A DNA stretch of 23,765 nucleotides, taken from Caulochytrium protostelioides. Lineage: Eukaryota; Chytridiomycota; Caulochytriomycetes; Caulochytriales; Caulochytriaceae. Below are positions 1 to 8,744 of this stretch, piece after piece (within the stretch, counting starts at the first letter, position 1; every line of letters begins with the position of its first letter). Where the stretch lies: assembly GCA_003615045.1 (NCBI GenBank), contig ML014351.1:1-23765 (forward strand), written 5' to 3'. The notes beneath the pieces were generated by a model. The model did not search any database. It was given only the letters and a program-made list of their open reading frames with translations, and was not told the DNA's origin. A program made the translations under genes and the position numbers.

Positions 1-180
1 ACTGTCCCCAAGATGGAATTCCAGATCGAACACCTGTTTTATGATGGTTTCGACATCGACATGCAGAAAGGGGCAGGAATGAAACCGTGTGTCATGCTTG
101 TTCCGTATCTTCTTCCAAATCGCATGGCTTCTGATGTAGTCGATCACCCCGTAGAATTGATTATTCGTACCTTTGTCTAG
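1..180 (+). CDS. C-terminal fragment of an unrecognised multi-copy gene, 5' end off the window
   Basis: The + strand is open from base 1 for 59 codons to a TAG at 178-180. The peptide begins TVPKMEFQIEHLFYDGF, contains KPCVMLVPYLLPNRM and ends VDHPVELIIRTFV. I do not recognise the family. A second copy lies inverted at the right edge (23496-23678) with about 96% identity. The similarity between the copies stops 3 bases after this TAG, which is what paralogous coding ends with unrelated 3' flanks would look like, and this is why I read the + strand as sense. The opposite strand is also open across the repeat (for example KLDKGTNNQFYGVIDY), so the orientation is an inference. Base composition is more AT-rich than the neighbouring genes. 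The N-terminal part is outside the window. Confidence 0.5.
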   Translation, partial: TVPKMEFQIEHLFYDGFDIDMQKGAGMKPCVMLVPYLLPNRMASDVVDHPVELIIRTFV

Positions 181-183
181 CTT
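1..183 (+). repeat. Left copy of a 183-bp inverted repeat shared with 23496-23678
   Basis: Base p here pairs with base 23679-p at the right end without gaps. I count seven mismatches in 183 bases: four adjacent at 19-22, and one each at 52, 60 and 119. The left copy is cut by the window edge at base 1, while the right copy continues 87 bases further. Both copies seem to be coding ends of one gene family. Confidence 0.85.
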
Positions 184-705
184 GATGTAGTCGGCCATCT
201 TTTCATCCACGACCGCTGTGGTATGATACCACCAACGGCACACGTGGAGCCACGCAAAGGTGGGGAGAGCGAGATGGCAAACAGGAAGACAGCGAGCTAG
301 CCAACAGAGAGAGCGAGAAAAGCAAGGCGAGCGTAGAAGGCAAGGGGTTGCCCAGGAGGAGAGGCGAGGAAGAGCTTAGGCGAACCCCTTGCTGTGCTGC
401 GGTCTTCATACTCAAGAGTACTCAAAAGAAGCGATGGCGGGATTAAGGGCCTTGTGAAGGTCGTCACCGCCGGTTCCTTTCGCCCGCGTTGTTCTGCGGG
501 CGGCACGCGGTCCGCCTCGCCAACGACGATCTCGGTAGCCCAGTTGGCCATTCGCTCATGAACGCCCGGGTGGTGTGGGCAGGGCGCCTGCGGCGATGCG
601 GTCGAGCGTTCGCGTCCCGGACGCCGTGTTGAACACCAGCACGGTGGAGTCATCCGACGATCAGCATGGTATCGGAGAGCCCTGTTCTTGCAGCCGGATG
701 CGGCC
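184..705. other. Intergenic, no supported gene
   Basis: This stretch lies between the left-edge gene end and the stop codon of the creC-like gene. It should hold the 3' flanks of both. A purine-rich run occurs around 285-325. Open frames here (for example a serine/leucine-rich one on the minus strand at 203-415) have no recognisable domain and I do not call them. Confidence 0.5.
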
Positions 706-3162
706 TCAAGACGGCTGCCGCTGGAAAATGGTGATCTGGCCCGTGCGATGCGACACCACGAGCTCGTGCTCGCGGAAAATCAGGTCGCAGAGCGGCCCGT
801 TGCCCAGCGGCTGCGCCACGCACGGCTCGAGAATCGAGACTTGATCTTTCGGCAGAATCGGGTGCACGACGTCCTCAACCAGCAGTGGCGGCGGCGGGTC
901 CGCGGCTAGGGGCGCCAGGCTGTCGATGGAGACCTCGCGTGCGGCGGAGGCGGCGGCCAGGCCCCGTCCGATCGAGCCGATCGAGTCGCGCAGCGACCGG
1001 CGATGACTGCCGCCGAGTTGGCCGCGGCTGTTCAGCGGATCGGCCGGATTCGGCGGACGATTGGACGGCGTCGCTGGCGTTTTCAGCCATGAGGCCGCGG
1101 TGGGCGGCTCGACGGCCTTGCCGCGCTCGGCGGCGGCCGCGTGCAAGGGCCCTGAGGCCGACGCGGCGCGGGAGGCCGGCCGGGAGGCGGTGCGCGAGAG
1201 GGTCGTGGCGGTGCGTCGGATCGTGCTGCGGGGCTTGTGCAGCGTCGAGCTGTTGAAGTCCCACAGACAGAGGCGTGCGTCCTCGCCGACCGAGCCAAAG
1301 CGGTAGGAGCGGTCGGTGCAGCGCCACGGATCGAACTGGACGGCGTTGACCCAGGACGCGTGGCCTTGGCAGCGCGCGACGATGCGGCCGCCCGCGGCGC
1401 CTCGCGGCATCCAAATGGTGACCAGATCGTCGTGTCCCCCGGCCACGACATACCGCCCGTCCGGCGACCATGCGGCACACGTGACACCGCCAAAGTAGGC
1501 CGGGAACACGGCCGTCAACTGGAGGCGCGCGTGGTCGACGACGAGCAGGCGGCCCGCGAGCGACGCGATCGCGACGTGCGTGCCATCCGGCGAGAAGACG
1601 ACCGCAGCCACGGGGTCACTGCCGACCTGCCACCAAGCGCGCGGATTGAACTTGGTCTGTGGCAGCACGTCCGGTTTCTTGACGATCCGGAACCCCGTGA
1701 GAGCCTCGGCTGTGAGGTCGGCCGGGAGGCCCGCTGCGGCCGAGCGGTCTGACCCGCGAGGCGTCGCGGGGGTCCGCGTGGCGAGCAGCGGCGGACAGGA
1801 CAGATCTAATCCCGCCGCACTCGCCCACGCGGCAGACATGCCCCCGGCCGACTGCGTCAACGGCTGGTCTTCTTTGGATTTATCAAAAAGAACCATGCTG
1901 CCGTCCTTGAAGCCGACGTAGAACAGCGACTCCGATCTAGGCACCCAGCACAGCGAAGTGACGGGCGAGCGGTGAAGGATGCCATCGCGGTTGTATCGCT
2001 TATACTTACCAGAAATGGGCGAGTAGATCATTACGTCGCCGGTGTTGAACCCGAGCAACGTCTCGATCATGTTCGACAGGCACGGGTTAACCACGTGGCA
2101 GGTTACGATCGCCTCGCTAAAGAAGATGTAGGTCAGCGGATCTCGCGGCTGCATCTGGAAATCGCACCACGCAAACGCGCGGCCGACGTTGATGAGCAGA
2201 TACGGCGTATACCCGTAGCGGCTGGCGAGGAACTGCGCCAAGTACTGGTGCGCCGCGATCCTTTGGACGAAGCCGTTCGTCGACGTGCGGACCGAGGCGT
2301 CGCGGGCCACTGGACCTGGTCGATGCGATGACGAGTGCGCGGCGCTGCTGCTGCTGCTCGGCATGTGGCTTCCGGAAGCGCCGCTCGCGCTGCTCAGCGC
2401 GCCCAACGCGTTCGCCGACGGCGGCGCGGTCAAGACGGAACCCAACGGTATAGCGCCGCTGCTCGGAAGGCCGCTGGCGGTGATCCCGCCGCTGACGCGC
2501 GAGGTCAGCGACGGCTTCTTGGCCTTTTTTCTGGCGGAGGACCCGAATGAGAAAGGGTTCGAGGAAACGGACGATGACGCGGCCGCGGCCGTCTGCGTCG
2601 CCTGCTGTGCCGCCTGTGCGGCTTTTTCGGAGTGCATCGTGCCCGCAAACGACAAGGGCGGCTCTTCAGCGACGGGGACGTCGATAAACACGGCCGGCTG
2701 GTCGAGCAGCGACAGCATCGGCATCGGCATCGGCATCGGCATCGGCGCCGCGGGCATGGTGGCCGCCGATACGGATCCGAGCGCCGTGGTCGTCTGCGTT
2801 GCGGTGGCCGATGGCGTCGTCGCCGTCGCCGCCGCCGCAGCGGACACGAGGGGCGCGGTATCACTCGCGTTCGTGTGAAGACTCGTGGCGGAGCTCATTG
2901 GATCCGCCGAATAGACGGTCGTCATGGACATGGAGGTGCCGACGGCAGCGCTATAGGGCACATCGAGGCGGAGCTGGTGCATGCGGCGATACGTCGCCTC
3001 CGGCGTGCGGAACACGTCGCCGAGCGCAGACGGCGTGGCCGTCGAGGCAACCGGCAAGCCGGCGCCGAGACCCGTGCCGCGGCCGGACGCGACAGGGACG
3101 GCCGGCGGACCGGGGACAGCGGCGGGGGGCGCTGGACTCGTGGTCCGAGCAGCCGCCGCCAT
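706..3162 (-). CDS. creC: creC/WDR20-family WD40 protein, deubiquitinase adaptor
   Basis: The product is a single-exon protein of 818 residues. In this family, fungal CreC and animal WDR20 bind and activate USP12/46-type deubiquitinases (CreB in Aspergillus, where the pair acts in carbon catabolite repression). Family signatures are clear: NVGRAFAWCDFQ (325-336), LLGFNTGDVMIYSPISGKY (369-387), DGSMVLFDKSKED (420-432), then WD repeats VVFSPDGTHVAI (521-532), CAAWSPDGRYVVAGGHDDLV (562-581), GHASWVNAVQFD (600-611) and RFGSVGEDARLCLWDF (621-636). A last WD-like segment, PLCDLIFREHE through GQITIF, closes the C-terminus (790-813). An N-terminal FRTPEATY (51-58) resembles the conserved start of the family. 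Residues 90-300 are low-complexity Ala/Ser/Thr, including a Pro-Met dipeptide run (140-149). A second disordered insert covers about 645-760. The start codon has A at -3 and G at +4. Identity of the family is firm; the partner enzyme is not in the window. Confidence 0.92.
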   Translation of the reverse strand: MAAAARTTSPAPPAAVPGPPAVPVASGRGTGLGAGLPVASTATPSALGDVFRTPEATYRRMHQLRLDVPYSAAVGTSMSMTTVYSADPMSSATSLHTNASDTAPLVSAAAAATATTPSATATQTTTALGSVSAATMPAAPMPMPMPMPMLSLLDQPAVFIDVPVAEEPPLSFAGTMHSEKAAQAAQQATQTAAAASSSVSSNPFSFGSSARKKAKKPSLTSRVSGGITASGLPSSGAIPLGSVLTAPPSANALGALSSASGASGSHMPSSSSSAAHSSSHRPGPVARDASVRTSTNGFVQRIAAHQYLAQFLASRYGYTPYLLINVGRAFAWCDFQMQPRDPLTYIFFSEAIVTCHVVNPCLSNMIETLLGFNTGDVMIYSPISGKYKRYNRDGILHRSPVTSLCWVPRSESLFYVGFKDGSMVLFDKSKEDQPLTQSAGGMSAAWASAAGLDLSCPPLLATRTPATPRGSDRSAAAGLPADLTAEALTGFRIVKKPDVLPQTKFNPRAWWQVGSDPVAAVVFSPDGTHVAIASLAGRLLVVDHARLQLTAVFPAYFGGVTCAAWSPDGRYVVAGGHDDLVTIWMPRGAAGGRIVARCQGHASWVNAVQFDPWRCTDRSYRFGSVGEDARLCLWDFNSSTLHKPRSTIRRTATTLSRTASRPASRAASASGPLHAAAAERGKAVEPPTAASWLKTPATPSNRPPNPADPLNSRGQLGGSHRRSLRDSIGSIGRGLAAASAAREVSIDSLAPLAADPPPPLLVEDVVHPILPKDQVSILEPCVAQPLGNGPLCDLIFREHELVVSHRTGQITIFQRQPS
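2715..2745. repeat. (GGCATC)n hexanucleotide tract inside the creC-like gene
   Basis: About five units read on the minus strand encode alternating Pro-Met at residues 140-149 of the WD40 protein. The same hexamer occurs in non-coding DNA at 5984-6014. Confidence 0.9.
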
Positions 3163-4122
3163 CGTGACAGGCTCTCAGCCACGCGCGACCGGCGTCCGCG
3201 TTGTGAGCAGCGTGGTGATCTGCTGCGGCTGTCGCTGCCAATGCCGCCGCTCCTGGCGCCGCTGTCGTCGACCTTTTGGCAGCAACCGCGCTCGCGGCGC
3301 GGCGTCGGCGTCGACCTCGCTCAACCGCGGGCCAGCGAACCAATGGCGCCAGCGATGGGATTGCTCGTTTCGCCGCAGCGACCTTGAGACCGGTCAACCG
3401 GAGTTCCAAGAGGGCTCTAGTCTGTGATCGTGCTTGTGCTTGTGCTTGTGTTGAGGGTGACGGTGATTGCAGCATCGAGGCCGACGCGGACCACGCCGGA
3501 TCGGGAGACCCGTGGGATTGGGAGCCCGGCGGGATCGCGGGGCCGCTGGTAGCGGTTCAGAGCTGGGTGTCGATGCAGACCCAAGCAGTGCGTGGAGCAG
3601 GCAGCGCCGATGCCAAGGATGCGGCGTAAGCAGGAAAGCGGCGGCGATCACGGCATGGTGGGCATGGGCCGCAATGGCCGCGGAACCAGCGTCGCTCGCG
3701 GTGCGATGTGCTGTCGGGCCCATCGGTGTCCACGTTCCGCTCCAGCGACCGCCGCTCGTCGTGACCACAGCAACGACCATGGCAGCTCATACTCTTGTCG
3801 CGGATCGGCCGGAGTCGGCAAGCTCTGGATCAGCGATCGGCACGCATCTGGGGTCGATCGTGCCCATGCGGGCGCATGCCGACGGCGATGGCCGGCGCCC
3901 GCGCGCGGGGAAGGGGACGGGGGTGCACCTGCAATGCGCCACGCATTCCGATCAGCCGGCCTCCCCGCAAGCCGCCATCGCTAAGCCACTCACTCACTCA
4001 TACTCTCTCTCTCACTCATCGTGCGTCTCTCTTGTATCAGTGAAGTGATCGATTTTTTGGAGATGGAGACTTCATACGCCGTGCCTGCGATGTGTGCGCA
4101 GAGCATGCTTCGTCGTGGCGCT
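3163..4122. other. Intergenic: promoter side of creC-like gene and 3' flank of the DUF3605 gene
   Basis: I see no supported gene. The stretch contains a short tract of repeated GTGCTT (about 3428-3452) and a CACT/CT-rich pyrimidine run at about 3988-4018. The minus-strand genes on either side are in the same orientation, so this should hold the promoter of the creC-like gene. Confidence 0.5.
3988..4018. repeat. CACT/CT-rich simple repeat
   Basis: A run of CACT units passes into CTCTCT and back to CACT. It lies about 105 bases beyond the stop codon of the DUF3605 gene, so it may be in its 3' flank. It could also be a promoter element of the downstream gene; nothing decides this. Confidence 0.7.
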
Positions 4123-4830
4123 TCACCCACGGGCGTCCCGAGCATCGAACGCTAAAAAGACGTGCCAGTGGTAGAGCGCGGCTATCGACTTGCGGTTGCC
4201 TGGGTTCTCGAACACCATCCGCGGGACGTCCGGGAACCGCGCGGCGGCGGCCGCCTCGGTGCGTTCGCGGTCGAGCGGCTCCTGCGACCAGACGACCCAG
4301 TGGCCGATGCCCGGGGCCAGCGCATACGGGAAGTCGTTGCGCCGCAGCACCGTCCGTGGCACATTGGGCGCCGCCATCGCCGCGGGAGTCACGACGCGGC
4401 GCCCACTCGCAGGGTCCACGGCGCTCGCGGCGCCATAGACTTCGGACCGCATGTAGTCCGCGACCGACGCCCACGTCGCCAGCGTCGTCTCGAGCCAGCG
4501 CGCATACCGCACCAGCTCGGCGGGGGTGCGGCTCAAGCGCTCCCACTGGCCGGCCGCGACGGCGTGCGCGGCCTGGTCCCAGGTGAGCGCGATCTCCGTC
4601 GTCTGCAGCAGCGCGTCGGTGGTTCGTTGGGATGCGGCGGCGGCATTCACGTCACGAGGGGCCGTGTCGTGCACGCCGTCGGTGCTGGCGGGCGCTGGGG
4701 CGTCTGCGCCGGGAGCGGCCGACGGCGCGGCCCGCAGGCCCGCGGGGTCATGCGCTGCATGCAGGTCGTGCGCCCGGTGGGGATGCGGACTGTGCGGCGC
4801 GGACGGCGTCGCCGTCGCAATGGCCGCCAT
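4123..4830 (-). CDS. GIG1: DUF3605 / Gig1-like protein (N-acetylglucosamine-induced protein 1 family)
   Basis: From the ATG at 4830 the product is 235 residues. The C-terminal 160 residues match the DUF3605 pattern: LTWDQAAHAVAAGQWERLSR (82-101), ELVRYARWLETTLATWASVA (105-124), then RRNDFPYALAPGIGHWVVWS (163-182), a gap, and RMVFENPGNRKSIAALYHWH (204-223). The last segment corresponds to the usual WFKNP...KS...HFHVL ending of the family. Candida Gig1 is induced by GlcNAc and affects sensitivity to a chitin synthase inhibitor; the biochemical activity is unknown to me. The frame stays open upstream to an ATG at 5337, which would give 404 residues, but residues 1-169 of that reading are Arg/Pro/Ala-rich without domain character. 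The internal start has a good context (C at -3, G at +4, GCC-rich) and gives the normal family size, so I prefer it. The start remains uncertain. Confidence 0.8.
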   Translation of the reverse strand: MAAIATATPSAPHSPHPHRAHDLHAAHDPAGLRAAPSAAPGADAPAPASTDGVHDTAPRDVNAAAASQRTTDALLQTTEIALTWDQAAHAVAAGQWERLSRTPAELVRYARWLETTLATWASVADYMRSEVYGAASAVDPASGRRVVTPAAMAAPNVPRTVLRRNDFPYALAPGIGHWVVWSQEPLDRERTEAAAAARFPDVPRMVFENPGNRKSIAALYHWHVFLAFDARDARG

Positions 4831-5347
4831 GGAGGCGCCGAGTCGGGGCCACGACCAGCTCAGCGGCGGCCCGGCAGAATGCGGAGGGCTGCGGCGGTAT
4901 GAGGCGCCGCGAGAGGGGTCGGCGGGAACGTGGGCGGGAAGGTGACGATGGACGTGGGCGTGAGCATGCGGCAGCGGCGTGGAGGCGCGTCCTGACGGGA
5001 CCAGCTGATTGCCGGGCGCCACGTGACGACGGTCTTGGAGCAGCGAACGCGGCGCCGGCGTGATCAGCGAGCGGCGATGGAGACGACGGCCGCCGTGGTG
5101 CTGTTCGCGTCGTGCTGTCGTATGCGCTCCCCGCGAGAGGGACGACCCCCGCTCGTCCTGCGGGGCCTGCGGGGTGCGCAGCGGGATGCGGGCCGTCGAT
5201 GCCGCCGCGGTCCGGCCACCGGCACTCCAGCTCGTCGACGCCCACGATCTCAGCAGCGCTCGGGTCCGCCCCACGCCGCCACCAACCTGCATGCGGGCGG
5301 CGAGGGCGGTCTTCGAGGCACAGGGGTGAAAATGCATCCGGCAGCGT

Positions 5348-5381
<34 letters not shown>
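5348..5381. repeat. (CGG)n trinucleotide tract
   Basis: About eleven CGG units occur in a row, just upstream of the earliest possible start codon (5337, minus strand) of the DUF3605 gene. Confidence 0.9.
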
Positions 5382-5983
5382 CGTCTCACCAAAGGCCGAT
5401 GCCAGGACGAGCACGAGAGGGAAGGCCCGCGGGTGTTCCGCTCGTCGGCTATCGCTGTCGCAGCCGCAGTCGCTGCTGCAGCCGCTGCCGTGCCGCCGAG
5501 GGCACGCCATCCCTACGGTCGTGATCTACCCGGAGGCGGCGGCGTCCGCGGCATGACGGTGGCACGACCCCATCACCACGGAGGCGCCGCGAACCCGGCC
5601 GAGGTCACCGCGGCGGCGGCGGACGGGCCGAGCGGCGATCGCCTGCGGCGTCGATGCTGGCGACGCCCGCGATGGCCGGCCGTCGGTGCGCATGCGGTGG
5701 CGGCGGCGGCGGCGCGAGGGTCTCCCTACCCTGGACCAGGCCCTCCGCGTCGCTGGCCGGCGTCTGGTCTCGCGATCCTGACGAGGCAACGACGCGGGCA
5801 CGTGGGCCAGCGGCCGCTAAGCCATGCCGCGGCCAGCGAGCGACGGTGGCGGGCGCGGGATGCTTCGACGCGTCGGTCGGTCGGCGGCGGGCGCCGGCGA
5901 TGGCGGCGCCGTCGAGCACACCGCGCGCTCGCCGCCGTGGCGCAGTGACGCGCGACGGACCAGCGACGGCGGGTGCCGGCGAC

Positions 5984-6014
5984 GGGCATCGGCATCGGCA
6001 TCGGCATCGGCATC
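5984..6014. repeat. (GGCATC)n hexanucleotide tract, non-coding
   Basis: Five GGCATC units, the same hexamer that encodes Pro-Met in the creC-like gene at 2715-2745, occur here about 470 bases upstream of the eIF2A start codon. Confidence 0.9.
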
Positions 6015-6164
6015 CCCATGCTGTCCCGTGGGCCGCCCGCTGCTCCGTGAGGGCCCGAGCACCCGGTGTTTCAGAGCCGGCCGCGCGCAGGCCACAACGG
6101 CGGGCGGCGACGGCGGGCGGCGGGCGGCGACGGCGGCGGCGGCCCGCAGGATGGGACACCCCCG

Positions 6165-6200
6165 TTGCCGGTGCCGATGCCGATGCCGGTGCCGGTGCCG
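6165..6200. repeat. GCCGGT/GCCGAT degenerate hexamer tract
   Basis: Six units of GCCG(G/A)T are followed by GCATGC. The tract lies upstream of eIF2A. It may be a slipped-strand relative of the other hexamer tracts. Confidence 0.75.
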
Positions 6201-6485
6201 CATGCGTCCTTCTGACCGCATGGGAAGACGCCCGCGCGGATCAGAGGTTCGCGTCCACGCGCCGCGGGAAGATGTCGGACGCGGGCCGCCGCCGTCGCTT
6301 GAAGTCGCTATCGCCACCGCCGCCGCCACCGCCGCCGCCGTGATTGCCGCTGCTGCCGCCGCCCGTCTGCCGCCCGTCCGCCGCCCGTCTGCCGCCCCTT
6401 TGGATTGAGGAGCGCCCGTCGCCCTTGCTCTCGATAGCCGCTGCCGCCTGCGCTTCCGCCCCGCTTCCCGCTTTTCCTGGACACC

Positions 6486-8237
6486 ATGACGGCGTCCGCT
6501 TCTACGCCGGCGACGCCGGTGCCGCCGCGATTCGTGATCCGCGACCAGACGTCGGTGCGCGTGGTCGATGCGCCGCCCGGCACGGGCCAGACGCTGCACA
6601 CCGTGTCGGACACGCCGCCGCCCAAGACGGTGCGGTATGCGGCGACCGGCGCCTATCTGGCGATGGCGTACCAGGACCGCGTCTGCATTCTGCGCGCCAG
6701 CGACGACAGCGACTACGCGCCGGTCTTTGACGAGGCGTTCGACGGCGTGATGGACATCGAGTGGTCGCCCGCGGGCAACTACCTCTCGGTGCTGACGCGC
6801 TGGAACAAGCAGCAGGGAGCCCGTGACACGGGTACACCGCACCGCAACCTCCTCCTGTACGAGGTGGACGAGCGCGGCGATGCGGAGCCGGCGGCGCAGC
6901 AGATCGCCGCGTATACCGAGAAGTTCACGTTCCGCTGGAATGTGACGTGGGCACCGAACGCGGAGCTTTTTGGCCGCCAGGAGAGCAACACTGTCTTCTT
7001 GTACCGCACGGCCGAGCCGACGCGCTACTTTACCCACATCACGGTCCCGCGGATGACCGCATACACCCTGTCGCCGGGCGCGCGGCCGAGCTTGGTGGCG
7101 TTCGTGCCCGAGAAGGGCAGCGAGGCCGCGTGCCTCGTGGCGTACGACGTCGCGGCGATCGCGACCGCCGACGCCGGCAAGAAGCCGCTCCCGCTCGCAC
7201 AGAAGCGCTTTTTCCGCGCGGACTCTGTCGAGTTCTCCTGGAACGCTCGCGGCTCGAGCCTGCTTGCGCTCACCAAGACCGAAGTCGACGCCACCGGCAA
7301 GACCTACTACGGCGAGACCTCGCTGTACTACATGTCGCTCGTGCCGGGCAAGACCTTCGACTGCCGCGTGGACCTGCCCAAGCAGGGCCCGGTGCACGAT
7401 GTGAAGTGGCACCCGGAGGGCCGCGAGTTCGCCGTCACGTACGGCACGATGCCCAGCCGGACCTCCATCTTCGACGTGCGCGCGAACGTGGCGCATACGT
7501 TCCCGGAGGCCTCGCGCAACACGATCGCGTACAGCCCCGGGGGCCGCCTGCTCGCGCTCGGCGGGTTCGGCAACCTGAGCGGCGAGATCGACATATGGGA
7601 CCGCACGACCCTCAAGAAGGTGAGCACCTTTACCGCGTCGAACGCGAGCCTCTGCGAGTGGTCGCCCACGGGCCGCCACCTGCTGACCGCGATTCTGTAC
7701 CGCCGTCTGAAGGTCGACAACGGCGTCACGATCTGGCACCACTCGGGGCGCCTCCTGCAGCAGCTGGCGACCAAGGAGCTCTACGACGTGGCGTGGCGGC
7801 CGGCGCAGCCCGCGGAGACGGCCGCGTGGCCGGAGACGCGCGCGCTCTCGCCGCCGCCCGCGGGTCTCGCGGCCCAGCCGGCCAAGAAGTCCTCGGCGCC
7901 GTACCGCCCGCCAGGCATGCGCCACCTGCCCATCGGCGGGCCCGCCGCCGCGGTGCGCACCGTCCCCGGGCAGCGCGCGCCCGCGGCGCGCACCATCCCC
8001 GGCATGACGCCCAAGCCGCCGTCGACGGAGGACGTCTCGACGGCCGACCTCTCCACGCCGGACGGCGTCGCGAAGCGCATCAAAGCGGTCACGCGCAAGA
8101 TCAAGAAGATCGCGGGCGTCGAGGAGAAGCAGCGCGCGGGCGAAAGCATCAACCCGCAGCAGCAGAGTATGCTGGCGACGCGGCCGGCCGTCGAGAAGGA
8201 GCTGGCGGACCTGCAGGCGCGTCTCGCCGCCATGTAA
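6486..8237 (+). CDS. EIF2A: Eukaryotic translation initiation factor 2A (eIF2A)
   Basis: The product is 583 residues, the normal size for eIF2A, in one exon. It is a cytosolic WD40 beta-propeller protein that can deliver initiator or other tRNAs to the 40S subunit in non-canonical initiation; it is unrelated to the eIF2 alpha subunit. Diagnostic segments are DIEWSPAGNYLSVLTRW (90-106), FRWNVTWAPNAELFGR (149-164), SLYYMSLVPG (279-288), VHDVKWHPEGREFAVTYG (303-320), IAYSPGGRLLALGGFGNLSG (347-366) and LCEWSPTGRHLLTAI (389-403). The central YRPPGMRH motif (473-480) is typical of the family linker. The C-terminal 60 residues (ends near 583) form a charged helix with KRIKAVTRKIKKI (530-542), as in other eIF2A proteins. 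The start ATG has A at -3. A very long open frame on the opposite strand is a composition shadow. Confidence 0.97.
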   Translation: MTASASTPATPVPPRFVIRDQTSVRVVDAPPGTGQTLHTVSDTPPPKTVRYAATGAYLAMAYQDRVCILRASDDSDYAPVFDEAFDGVMDIEWSPAGNYLSVLTRWNKQQGARDTGTPHRNLLLYEVDERGDAEPAAQQIAAYTEKFTFRWNVTWAPNAELFGRQESNTVFLYRTAEPTRYFTHITVPRMTAYTLSPGARPSLVAFVPEKGSEAACLVAYDVAAIATADAGKKPLPLAQKRFFRADSVEFSWNARGSSLLALTKTEVDATGKTYYGETSLYYMSLVPGKTFDCRVDLPKQGPVHDVKWHPEGREFAVTYGTMPSRTSIFDVRANVAHTFPEASRNTIAYSPGGRLLALGGFGNLSGEIDIWDRTTLKKVSTFTASNASLCEWSPTGRHLLTAILYRRLKVDNGVTIWHHSGRLLQQLATKELYDVAWRPAQPAETAAWPETRALSPPPAGLAAQPAKKSSAPYRPPGMRHLPIGGPAAAVRTVPGQRAPAARTIPGMTPKPPSTEDVSTADLSTPDGVAKRIKAVTRKIKKIAGVEEKQRAGESINPQQQSMLATRPAVEKELADLQARLAAM

Positions 8238-8744
8238 CCTGCCGTGTCGTAGTATCATACACGTCCGTGAGCGACGAATCGAGAGACGCCCCGAGACGCG
8301 TCCCGCGGGACCCTGCAGCGCAGGACGGCGTAGCATGCCTGGGCACGGGCTCCGCCAGGCTCGTCGACGAGAGGATGAAGCGGCAAGGGCGTGGGGTGAA
8401 TGAGCGATGATGGTGTGGGGACCTCCCCTCCTTGCTGTCCGCGAGCGCCACGAGAACCACACGGAGCGGGGGCCGGCAGGGCTTGCGTGGGGCGGCCCAG
8501 GGCCCGGTGCACGCCGCGTGGCGCCTACGACGCGTCGACGGCCAGATCGCCATCGGCAGGCGCGGCGTCGGAGGTCCTCGTTCATCTGCGGCCTGGCGTT
8601 GGCGGCTCGAATCACGTCGAAACCGCTTAGGCACGATCGGCCCATGAGGGCCGTCGCGATCGGCCGATCGGCAGATCGCATGCGCTTTGTTTCAGGGTCA
8701 GGGGATCGGCGCACAAAGGCACTTCCCGCTGTGTGTGATAGATC
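8238..8744. other. Intergenic between eIF2A and AGX1
   Basis: The stretch holds the eIF2A 3' flank and the promoter and 5' UTR of the aminotransferase gene, both on the + strand. I see no open frame with domain character and no clear regulatory motif. Confidence 0.5.

Larger units (their letters stand above)
4831..6485. other. GC-rich divergent spacer between DUF3605 gene and eIF2A
   Basis: I see no supported gene in this 1.65 kb. It is extremely GC-rich and full of simple repeats: (CGG)n at 5348-5381, (GGCATC)n at 5984-6014, a GCCGGT/GCCGAT hexamer tract at about 6165-6200, and CCGCCG runs at 6315-6350. Open frames exist on both strands, but they translate to Arg/Pro/Ala/Gly-rich low-complexity sequence. 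The two flanking genes are divergent, so both promoters should be here. The first half could be coding if the DUF3605 gene starts at 5337. Confidence 0.5.

Noticed and set aside
604-665. Short minus-strand peptide STVLVFNTASGT just downstream of the creC-like stop codon
   Set aside because: It is cut off by stop codons on both sides, short, and lies in the expected 3' flank; probably chance.
5654-6343. A + strand protein of 229 residues upstream of eIF2A
   Set aside because: It is His-Arg, Gly and Pro simple-repeat sequence without domains, and it overlaps several microsatellites and the likely eIF2A promoter.
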